This document shows, in pieces, positions 22,569 through 32,700 of a DNA stretch of 64,000 nt (positions are counted from its first letter, which is position 1; each line of letters begins with the position of its first letter). Position numbers and translations under genes: made by a program. The stretch comes from Pomphorhynchus laevis (lineage: Eukaryota > Acanthocephala > Palaeacanthocephala > Echinorhynchida > Pomphorhynchidae), in contig WNNJ02003537.1 of assembly GCA_012934845.2 (NCBI GenBank), forward strand, positions 1 through 64,000. Direction: 5' to 3'. The notes beneath the pieces are model-generated. The model saw only the letters and a list, made by a program, of their open reading frames with translations. It was not told the DNA's origin and made no database searches.

Positions 22569-24450
22569 AGGTGAGGTTTTGTTGGGCAAGGACATGAGGA
22601 CAGATGAGACTTCTGTAGGTGAGACAGGGAGAAGATAAAAGAGCTCCGGAAGGATGATGCTAGACTGGGCAGAGTAGGATAGGATGGAGACCGGGGTGTG
22701 AGAGAGCAACGTGGATAATTTAGTCTGGAGAAATGACGAATAATCATTGGTATTGATGTTGCACGGCGAAAAGGAACGAGCAAGGATTGAGTTAAAAGTA
22801 TGCCAGAGAGTCTTAGATTTGAATGAAGTGATGATTTTATGCTGCCAGAAGGAGTTGCATTTGGTACGTTGTAGGTTGAGATGAGACCGGTGAAGGGCAA
22901 GATAGGAATTACGGAAAGACGGAGTGATCGAGCAAAAATCACGTCTGAGAGAGCGGTGATAGACTCGAAAAGCATGGCGGAGTCGACGCTTTGAGAGTAG
23001 CATTGGATGTCAAACCATGGGACACGGTGCAAGCGACGGTGTTGGTGAGACTTGAAGGGCAAGAGAATATCGAGAGTGGATTGAGTTCAGAGTCGAAAAG
23101 AAATGCGAGATCGTGAGAAGATGAATATGTGTTTGTGGGATAGGATAGACATGATTTGAGTAAGGCAGAACGGAGAAGGGAGAGGTCAAGATTTCTCCAA
23201 GGGCGACGTAGGATTGTAGGTGTGTGGAGGGGTGTTGTTGTGAGTGAGATCAAGGGTGATAAGAAAGTGATTGGATAGACCAAGATCAGAGATGGACAGT
23301 GAGGTGTGGGCAGCAAAATGATCGGGGACAGCGATGATGTCGAGTGCCCCGCCAAGTATATGTGTGGGGGCAGTGGAGATTAGTTTGTAATTGTAGTTGG
23401 ATAGAATGTTGATGAACCGGATGGAATCCGTGGAAGAGGGGCGGTTTAGGCGGATATTGAAGTCGCCTAGAACGAGTGAAGGGATTGAGGACAAAGAACA
23501 ATGAGAAAGGAGGTCAGCGAGTTCGGTAAAAAATAAGGCAGTAGGAGCTTATGAACCAGGACGGTATACAATGGCGAGATCTATAGTGATCGAGTTAGAA
23601 TAACGACAAGTGAGCAATTCAAAAGAGCAAGGACTGAAAGGGGGATTGATTTTGCGAAGAGACGCGGGGTGACGCGCGAATGCGACGATGCCGCCATGAT
23701 TAGAGAATTTAGAAGGGCATGATCTGAGGGGGCGGGCGGATTCGACTAGGGAGCAACCGGTAGAGAGCAGACGGCGAACGGAAAGGTCGTCGGAATCTGA
23801 GTGCCAGGATTCGGTGAGGCAGAAGAGATCGATGGATTGCTTGGTGAATAGGTTGAGGATAAGATCGGATTTATTGAGAATAGATCTAGTGTTGAGGAGA
23901 CCGAGGCGGAAACCGTGTGTTGTGGCGAAAGAGTCTAGTGGAGAAGACACATAGGAGAGATGGAGCGCCATCGAATGTTTGGAAGGGTGTGGACAACTTG
24001 AAAATTTCCGTCTATGTTATGGATGGAGAGTGATGTTTCGCCATTTTCCTCGCAACGGCGTTTTTCGATGCGGGCTGAAGAGATTCGAGCGATTTCAGAA
24101 TGGGCGCGATCGGGGAAAATTCGAGTGGTTGAAGATGACATGAGTTTAAATCGTTGAGAGAGGACAGAAGACGCGTGAGAGCAATGCTTGAAAACAATTT
24201 TTAGGAGAGGGGGCTGGGAAGGATTAGATTGAGAAGATTTGTTTAGACGGATGAATGCGACAGGAGAAATGTCCTCGAAAAAGGATGGTTTATCCGCAGG
24301 AACAATAGGCGAGATGATGGATCTGAAGGCGGAAACATCGTGGTCCAGACGTGCTTGTGGAGATAAGGAGTTGGAAGGCGTGATATTAGTGACAATGACG
24401 CAATGATCGCGAGAAGGAAAGCGCTTCCATAAAGGAGGACGACTGACGTG

Positions 24451-24980
24451 AGCAAGGAATCAGCAGAAGCAGTAAAAGGACCGAAACACGAAATGTAGGT
24501 GTGGGCTCACTGCCGATGAGGTCCACCCACGCTGATTGTAGTATACAGTGATGCTAATAGGATTTAAACAACCACACGAGGATAATATCAAAACCGACCA
24601 GTGAAGAATAGCAGCTCTGTATGCAATATTAACAATAGTAAAAAGACAGCTTACGGTTTACTGTCCAGTGAACATTTCGTATAAGAACGGAATAAAAAAT
24701 TGGTGTGTGGTGAATTCGAATTGCGAATATTAGTTACCGCCCACACCAAATATAGAACACATTAATTGTGTAATTTGGTATTTAAGCCAAATATAAAACC
24801 ATCATTTCGGCGACAAGGAATCAGCAGAAGCAGTAAAAGGACGGAAACACGAAATGTAGGCGTGGGCTCACTGCTGATGAGGTCCACCCACGCTGATTGT
24901 AGTGTACAATGATGCTGATAGGATTCAAACAACCACACGAGCATAATACCAAACCGACCAGTGAAGAATATATAATTTAA
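24451..24980 (+). repeat. Tandem SINE-like repeat with hammerhead-like core, two copies (period about 360 bp)
   Basis: The core GGACCGAAACACGAAATGTA begins at 24478 and its counterpart (GGACGGAAAC...) at 24838. In copy 2 CTGATGAGGTCC lies at 24874-24885; the GGTCC arm is complementary to GGACC before GAAAC, joined exactly as in hammerhead stem II but in permuted (type II) order. Stem III could be ACA/UGU. A second stem, GCGTGGG with CCCACGC, is perfect in copy 2 and has one G-T pair in copy 1. The two cores are joined by the block 24600-24837, which includes the repeat also seen at 20471-20578. A tRNA-like head is not preserved here. Confidence 0.65.
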
Positions 24981-25998
24981 ATAAATTATATTATTTACAA
25001 TTTTATTTTTTAACAATTATTGAATTTTTAATATTTTAATTTGTAATTAATAGTTCAATACATAGATTAGTACATAATAATCATGTTGGTAAATCATGTT
25101 AAAATATTATAATATTATTTTAATATAATAATACATTTATAGATTATTTAACGTTATTGATAATTGCTTGAAATCAGCTAGATTTAATCGAATTTAAGAC
25201 ATTGAAGACGAGTAATTTATAAAATTTGAAAAATGGTGATAAATACCTTATTATTACGTAACCATAAATAATTAGATTTGAGTTTTCTCAAGAATATATG
25301 TATACCTGACAGAATCCCGAATAATATGACATAGTGATAAAAACCCTGGTGCATTTTTCTCAGTTGAACAAGAATATATGTTTTAGATACTTGTTAAATT
25401 TAGATATAATTGCGAAACATAAGTTTAATAATAAGAAGTTTAATAAGAAGTTTAATAAACAGAAACTTAATAACAGAAGCGTAATGGTTTACTTTATACA
25501 AGTATTATACAGTCTAACACGTTAATAAAAATTTATTAATAAATAACAAATGGCAATAACATTATTACAAAACGACAACATACACTTACTTTAATGTTTT
25601 GGTTAAAAGGCACTCACAACATATAAAAATTGTAATGTAAATATTTCCATACCAGATTGGTATTTCAAAATAATGCCATTTCATTTCATAACGATAAACT
25701 TAAATTTCTGAATTAAATATAATCTGATTATAATTCTTGAATATTATACAAATTTGATATCGAAATAATTTCAAAATAATTTTAAATTTAATTAATTAAA
25801 ATTTTTAATTTTTAATTAAATTTTAATTAAATTTTATTTAATGTGATAGTTAAATTTATAATTTTACGGTAAAAGTATTTGAATAAAAATATATTTAATA
25901 ATACAGTAACTGTTTATATGATACATTTAATTCATAATTAAATTGGTATTCCATAAACGAATAATAAAATTTGAAATATGTTAAATATATTCTAGATA
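24981..25998. other. A+T-rich intergenic DNA
   Basis: No gene, RNA or repeat family recognised. Short frames are A+T-driven (for example the Asn/Lys-rich one at 25334-25525). It may contain the 5' region of the ORF at 25999; a TTCTAG just before that ATG could be a splice acceptor. Confidence 0.5.
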
Positions 25999-26604
25999 AT
26001 GCCAATAGACAATGTAATGTTGAATGGAAAATGCATAGAGCGACCATTGTACGCATCAAAAAATACGATTTTTGAAAGGGCTATACTCTTGATATTAGCA
26101 ATATCTGCGATAATTGCAACTATATTTAGTATGATTTCCACTGAAGGAAGATGTTTCATATCCGATTCTAGCAACAAAGCAGTAAATAATTGCAATCGTA
26201 TACTTATAAATATACGAATTATCGATTGTCATATAACCTTACAGCAAAAAGAGTCGGTCAAATGGATTTTAAATTCAGTAAATATGTCAAGATTTGACAA
26301 AGGTCACAAAGTGTTGAATGAAAGCTTGATGTACCTAGAAGAATTAATAAATAAATTAGACTGTAAGTTGCACGATAACGGCATATATCGAGATAACTTT
26401 AGAAAAAAATGCAATTTAAAGGGTCGTGAATATGAACGTAATTTAATGATTGGAGATATATGTATTTACGGCATTTATCAACATTCATTCAAATTAATTT
26501 TCACTGCATTCATTCTCGTCAATTGCATTGTTTATTTTTCAAATGTAATTATTACATTGGTGAAGAAAATGAATATAATATCGAATGGATCAATTTGTTT
26601 GTAA
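25999..26604 (+). CDS. Orphan protein with two predicted membrane segments (201 aa)
   Basis: The frame from ATG 25999 to TAA 26604 is open in A+T-rich DNA where this length is unusual. Residues about 28-46 (ILLILAISAIIATIF) and about 164-186 (LIFTAFILVNCIVYF) are strongly hydrophobic. The loop of about 115 residues between them contains several cysteines and potential N-glycosylation sites (NMS, NES), suggesting a lumenal or extracellular loop with both termini cytosolic. The N-terminus has no cleavable signal shape. AATAAA occurs about 100 bp downstream. TTCTAG lies immediately upstream of the ATG, so this could be a final exon of a larger gene. I do not recognise the family, and no mobile-element motif is present. 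Confidence 0.5.
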   Translation: MPIDNVMLNGKCIERPLYASKNTIFERAILLILAISAIIATIFSMISTEGRCFISDSSNKAVNNCNRILINIRIIDCHITLQQKESVKWILNSVNMSRFDKGHKVLNESLMYLEELINKLDCKLHDNGIYRDNFRKKCNLKGREYERNLMIGDICIYGIYQHSFKLIFTAFILVNCIVYFSNVIITLVKKMNIISNGSICL

Positions 26605-26654
26605 AAAAATTTCTACGCATCCTTAACAATTATACGGGTATATTAAACTATTAA

Positions 26655-27065
26655 ACAAATTGGACAGGCAAAATAAGTTATTGATAACCTCTAATCTTTA
26701 TTTTTAATAAATCGTCTGATATTTATTAGTCAATTCATACAAATTGACTTTTTATTTTAAATTTCAATTTTTTATTTTAAATTAATAAAGATCATATTAA
26801 ATCTTATATAAAATCATTAAATTATTTATAATCATTTATTTAAATAAGTTATTGAACAGGTAGAATAAGTTATTGATGATCACTAATCTTTATTTTTAAT
26901 AAATCGTCTGATATTTATTAGTCAACTCATACAAATTAACTTTTATTTTAAATTAATAAATGTCATATTAAATCTTATATAAAATTATTAAATTATTTAT
27001 GATTATTAATTTAAATAAGTTATTGAACAGGTAAAATAAGTTATTGATGACCACTAATCTTTATT
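26655..27065. repeat. Tandem repeat, about 2.3 copies of a 165-190-bp unit
   Basis: The block ATAAGTTATTGATnACC/TCTAATCTTTATT recurs at about 26670, 26857 and 27028; the first two copies share TTTTTAATAAATCGTCTGAT and the tail TTAAATCTTATATAAAAT. Non-coding. Confidence 0.85.
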
Positions 27066-27270
27066 CTGGCACCTCGATTTAAGTATAAAGTCTTTAATTG
27101 AATCTGATTGGCAATAAAAGCAGACGAGTCGAGTGATCGTCAGCCAACATTAAAAGGACCGAAACGTGAAACGTAGGTATTGGATCAGTAGCTGATAATG
27201 TCCACCAATACTGAAATGTAGCGTACTGCTGTCGGCTTAAGATAGGATTAAAGTAGCTAGCAGAATAAAA
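27065..27270 (+). repeat. tRNA-derived SINE-like repeat with hammerhead-like core, single copy
   Basis: Third locus of the family at 14.5 and 24.5 kb. It has a decayed B-box-like TTAATTGAATCTGA (about 27095), then GGACCGAAACGTGAAACGTAG (from about 27157). Stem III candidate ACG/CGU replaces ACA/UGU of the other copies, and the second stem is GTATTGG/CCAATAC in place of GCGTGGG/CCCACGC; both are compensatory changes. The CTGATGA box is CTGATAA here. The structure seems conserved, although this copy is probably not cleavable. Confidence 0.6.
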
Positions 27271-27954
27271 ATAGTCATCAGAATTTCAATAGTAACAATG
27301 AATGCAAGGTACATCAACTTAAAATTACTAAATTATCAAAATTTCGATTGTAAAACTAATTGATAACATGCAAAATATAAATTTTAATTTATTACTGATA
27401 TTTGTTTTCAAACCTTTTTCTATACTATACGAATGCTAAGCATTGGTTTATATGTTTATGGAATATACTTCACATGTTTTGCATAGTTGTAATAATATTA
27501 TAATATATTAATAATATTAAAAAATATAAAATTTATATTAATCTAATTATAAATATAAAATTTATAATAATATAACAAATTTTGGATTTTATTAATTTAA
27601 ATTAATATATAATAAAGAGAATTTTATTAAGCCCATGCATATCTCGTATTATACAAAAGGAATATAATATAATATTAAAATAATCAAATTAATTTAATCA
27701 CATTCTGCGATTAAATAATATGATGAATTAAATAAATAATGACAATTATTTAAATAACATAATGTGATTAAATTATATATGTTTTCTGGATTAATTTACT
27801 GATAGTTACACAGATTATATCGTTGCTGGAAATTTCCGCCTTAATTTTTTTGATTTCAAAAAAGACCCTTAAGAATGAAGGAGCAGAACAATATAATCTG
27901 GATACAATCCTCAAAGAACAAGAGGAATTGTATCTATAATGGCTATAAATATTG

Positions 27955-28490
27955 TACAAATGTGGATAAAACGTAAATGATTGACAGGTAGAATATTAAT
28001 AAATAAAACTATGAATATATCAAATTATTATGTCGGGAAGGAAGAATAAAGGGTTTGTAAAAGCTGACACATATTGTAGTTTATAATATTAATTTGAGTG
28101 AAAATTTTTAAATATGTTGTAGTATATTCTAAGAGCAACCTTTAAATACCGCGAATATTTGTTTATCGGGGACGGGGGTAAAACGGGTAAGTAGGGAATG
28201 TATTGTTGTTCATAATAAATGTATTATTGTTCATAATAAATGTATTGTTGTTCATAATAAATGTATTGTTGTTCATAATAAATTTCACAACATTGATTCG
28301 ACTGGGCTAATGTTCAACTACGGATAAAGTATAAATGATTGATGGGTAGAATATAAATAAAAACTGATTATATCAAATTATTATATATCGGTGAAGGGGA
28401 ATATGGAGTTGGTACAATCTGTAATACATAATGTTGTTCATAATATAAATTTAGGTGAAAAATTTTAAACATGTAATATATTTTATTGAC
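27955..28490. repeat. Duplicated block (about 355-bp period) with an internal 21-bp x4 tandem array
   Basis: 27955-28135 and 28313-28490 are related (shared AAATGATTGA, TATCAAATTATTAT, GTGAAAAATTTTAAA). Between them, 28200-28283 is four copies of a 21-bp unit containing TTGTTCATAATAAAT. Non-coding. Confidence 0.75.
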
Positions 28491-28534
28491 AACAAAGTTT
28501 CGTTCATGCAACGGCATCCTCGAAAGATGAGCAC

Positions 28535-28568
28535 CTGAGAAGACCTGAAAAAACCTTAGAGGTCGAAA
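28535..28568 (+). ncRNA. Decayed hammerhead ribozyme core (one core substitution)
   Basis: CTGAGAA (28535-28541, consensus CTGANGA) is followed by stem II GACCT (28542-28546) pairing perfectly with AGGTC (28560-28564), then GAAA (28565-28568). The arms abut the boxes exactly as required. The G8 position is A, which should abolish activity. Stems I and III are not clear. Confidence 0.5.
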
Positions 28569-28871
28569 TGTTTTGTTTTATGGTGTTAACAAAAATATGA
28601 TGTGATCATTTGATTGATGGCATGAGTGTGTGGCAGCGATAGATAAAAACGACGTTTAGTTGATTTTTTAGCTAAATATACTTTTATTTTCTCTTATTAC
28701 GATAAGTAAAGTAAATTCACTTAGTTAAACTAACAAATCATTGGTGAGTGATTTATAACTTATCGAAGTGATACATTAAACTAAGCGATCTAATGAGCGA
28801 AGTGCTGTTTATAAGTAACAAACATTGATGATAACTAAAAATGGTGTCACTGGATTCCGTGAATATAGAAT

Positions 28872-28873
<2 letters not shown>

Positions 28874-28960
<87 letters not shown>
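28874..28960. repeat. (AT)n microsatellite
   Basis: An uninterrupted TA run of roughly 80 bp. Confidence 0.97.
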
Positions 28961-28962
<2 letters not shown>

Positions 28963-29725
28963 ATTATCCAGCTAAAAGAGTTTTTATAAAATCACGTAAT
29001 CAAGCAACTTGTTCAGGTAATATTACATAGAATTATATGTAATTATCAGAGTAAAATAAATAAAATAAAAAACAATTTAAGTTCAAAAATGTAATTACAA
29101 ATAAAAAACGATTTAAGTTCAATTTAATTTAGTAGAAATGTAATTAAATGAGAAATATTAACCTTATGTATCACTTAAATATTTCGACTGCATAAATATT
29201 ACTCAACAAATGTTTTGCATAAGTTTTACTCCAAATTGCACCTTACATTTTTTGTCTTTCAATCATCGTGTTATTTGTCGATTTTTCAAAAATTATTAAA
29301 AACGAAAAAGTTACATTATTATGCAGTTTATTTGAGTAAAAATAAACGAACTTCCAGATAACCTGAATCATAATAAATACATATTGATACCTGTATTTAT
29401 TATACAAATATTCGGGCAGGTAAAATAATTCATAAAATATGAATTATTAGGTACATTTTAAGAATGGCCATTATTATGGACGTTATAAAAATAGGGAAAA
29501 TATTCTCTTTAATGATGTGTCGTAATAAATAATAATCTGAATAAATGACGGTATGAGGTAAATTGAATTAACAATTCAATTTGATTTTAAATTTTTAAAT
29601 ATTTTGACTTGCTGATGATAACTAAAATAAATATATAAAATAGCGTTAAATAAATTTTAAAAAATTCGACTGCAATTTTTATTAATAATTTGTGTATACA
29701 AGTACACGTATTTTCATTTTTGTTT

Positions 29726-32700
29726 TTAACATATTACATTATGAGCCCAATCGCACGCCTGAATATTGTCATTAAATTTAAGATCACTTGGACATGAAAA
29801 TCGAGAACCTGAAGGTGTATGAACAAAATCAGCACATCCATTAAACTTGTCTGCCATATATGTTAACATATTTTGTTGATCTTGAGTTGGAACTTTGACT
29901 TTTTCTTGTGTCTCTGCACTATCATGATGATGAGGCGGCTGGTTAACATTTTCTTGACTTATTTCGACTTTTGGATTTTGTGACTGTATTGATACTGAAG
30001 ACACCTCTGCATTTGCATTAGAGTTTGACGATAATGAATGTTCAGATGAGATAAAATTTTGTAAATTGGGAAAAATAAAATCATAATCATTCGCTGGATA
30101 AGTATTACTGGGGTCTAAATGAGCATCTAACGGCATATGTGGTTGATAGTGACTCATAAGATTAGGATGAAAATCGTATGAATGAATACGTTCATTTGGA
30201 TCATTATAATGATCATGCAATGGATTTTTTGAATCTATAATAAAGGATACCAAATCAGCTATCGGTTTAAGATCTTGATTTATATTTATATATATATTTG
30301 GATTTAAATCATCAGCACCCGCATTCAGATTTTTCGAAGCACCTGCATTTACAGCATCATCAGATATAGTTTTCATAATATCTTTGTAGGATTGTAGTTG
30401 AGTTAAAGCCATTGGGGGTTTTGCGAGTACGCTATTCACATTATGGTAATTTATAAACTTATCTGTTACAGGAATTGATGTTTCTTTTACAAATTCTTTA
30501 AATGGAATTCCTGGCAATGGAGGTATTTCTAAATAGCCTTTCATTTTGTGATTGACCGAGCTGCTAGTGGAATAGTCAGATTTAATATTTACTTCTTCAG
30601 ATGGCTTCATCTGATCGATTTTATCATTCATATTTGTTTGAGCTACATCCAAAGAATTCATACTATCAACATAATTTGAAGACATCGTTTCGTCTACAAA
30701 TGGTATTTTGTCAATTATTTGAGTCAAAGACCCAATGGTTCTATCTTCTGCAGTTATAATTTCATCTACGATTTTGCTTTTTTCATCTGTATTTGTATTA
30801 TCATACGCTTTATTCTTGTACACTGTTTTACTTTCAATTGGGGTAGTTCTTTCTTCAACGCTTTCCAGTGCATTTAGAGGTTTACCATGTCCAGCATGAC
30901 TCTTTGTTTCTCCTGACATTACAGCTATAGTTTCGCTTGCTGCAATATTTTTGTCTCCCGTTATAACTTCATTTTCTCCGGTGGATTTCTGTGCAACCGT
31001 TACGTATCTTTTTTCATCGGTCATTATTTCTCCATTGTCTTTCCGGTATCCATCAGCTTTACGTTTTTCCGCACCTAATCGTTCTTTAGAAACTTTTCTT
31101 TTTTCCGTCAATATATTTTCTTTGTCCGCCATTCCTTCTTTAATAGTATTTTTCGTTTCATCAATTTTTATTTCATTCGTGACCTTTATTTCGTCGTTAC
31201 AATCTTCCAAAACTTTGCTCTCACGATTAAGTGTATTATGCTGCTCGAATGTACTCACATGTTCGGAATTTTTCTCTTCGTCCACTATTCTTTCTTTAGC
31301 TGATATTATCTCTCCCACTAACTTCCTCTCTTTTTTCTCTTTGCTTTCTTCCTCGCCATCTCTCTCTTCAAGAGTAACACTTTTCGAGTTAATTTCCTCA
31401 ACCATTCGATTTTTTTCCATAATTTTACTTCCTTCTACTTTTCGATCTTCATTGACTTTTATTCCTCCCATTAAATTTATATTATCCTCAGGAATTATTT
31501 TATCTTTGGATTTTCGATCTTCCTGGAATTTCAACTCTTCTGCAGTCTTTGCTTCGACGCCTTTTTCTACAATCAACTTTTTATATTCATTTGCTTTCCT
31601 CACTTGTGCATCTTTAATCCATTTGATTGCTTCACTATACTCTTCAGCTAATTTATCTAAATTTTTTGTACTCATTCTTGCCACTATACCATCTTCAGCG
31701 GCTAGTTTCACGTCCGCAATTTTTTTATCTTCATCAGCTTTAAGCTCGATTACGGCTTGAATTAAAGTCTTCATTTTTCGAATATCTTCGGTGTGCTTTT
31801 CTATACGTGGATCGTCCTTAACACGTGCATCATCTACTACTTGTATCCCTGTCTCTCCTTGTAAATTGTCCTCTACTCGTCTCTCTTCCTCCGCTCGTCT
31901 CTCTTCCTCTGCTCGTCTTCGTTCTTCTACTAGTCTCTCTTTATCTGCAACTCTACCTTCATCTAATAATTTCTTTTCCTTTGCTCGTATCACTTCCGTT
32001 GCTTGTCTACCTTCATCCAATCGACTTTCTTCCAATGCTCGTATATCTTCCTTTTCTAATCCATCTTCTTCTATTCGTCCATATTCCTCTGCTCGTACCA
32101 TTTCCTCTGTTTGCCACTCTTCTCCAGCTTGACTATCTTTCACTTTTATTAATTCGACATATTTTCTTTCTTCCTCTGATTTTCTTTCTTCCGCTGCTTT
32201 GCTTTCATCCGCTGCTATTATTTCTTCCGCTGCTTTGCTTTCTTCCGCTGATTTTCTTTCCTCCGCTGCTATTCTCTCTTTCGCTGCTTCTGTTTCTTCT
32301 ACATTTTTTCTTTCTTCCGCGACTTTTCTTTCTTCCGCGGCTTTTATTTCTTCCGCAGCTTTTCTTTCTTCCGCAGATTTTCTTTCTTCCGCAGCTTTTC
32401 TTTCTTCCGCAGCTTTTCTTTCTTCCGCAGCTTTTCTTTCTTCCGCAGCTTTTATTTCTTCCGCAGCTTTTATTTCTTCCGCAGCTTTTAATTCTTCCGC
32501 AGCTTTTCTTTCTTCGGCGGCTTTTCTTTCTTCCGCTGCTATTCTCTCTTCCGCTGCTTTTATTTCTTCTACAACTTTTCTTTCTTTCGCGGCTTTTCTT
32601 TCTTCCGCGGCCTTAAGTTCCTCCGCGCATTTTCTTTCATATCCTGCCCGTCTCTCTTCATCTGCTCGTCTCTCTTCCTCGGCTTGTCTCTCTTTCGCTG

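Larger units (their letters stand above)
20580..24450 (-). mobile_element. CR1-type LINE, copy A
   Basis: Minus strand. Endonuclease: LGLLNTRSILNKSDLILNLF and LFCLTESWHSD (23971-23549), then LVLGDFNIRLNRP and GLSNHFLITLDL (23494-23186). RT: LPNKTSPADPLPTHILK (23003-22554), FQSAFRSNHSTE and LDLSSAFDIVDH (21876-21661), GSVLGPLLFSLL near 21560, QYADDILIYV and LNPEKSKIMWILP (21489 on). The C-terminal block HTSTYFAQLSWPTIHIRIKL (21170-20649) corresponds to the CR1 region after the thumb. The 3' end is TTATTTTAACGTGGCAAATG read on the plus strand (20585). There are several frameshifts and an inserted foreign piece at 22142-22439, so it is inactive. Copies B (43.4-45.9 kb) and C (56.8 kb) belong to the same family. 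Confidence 0.85.
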
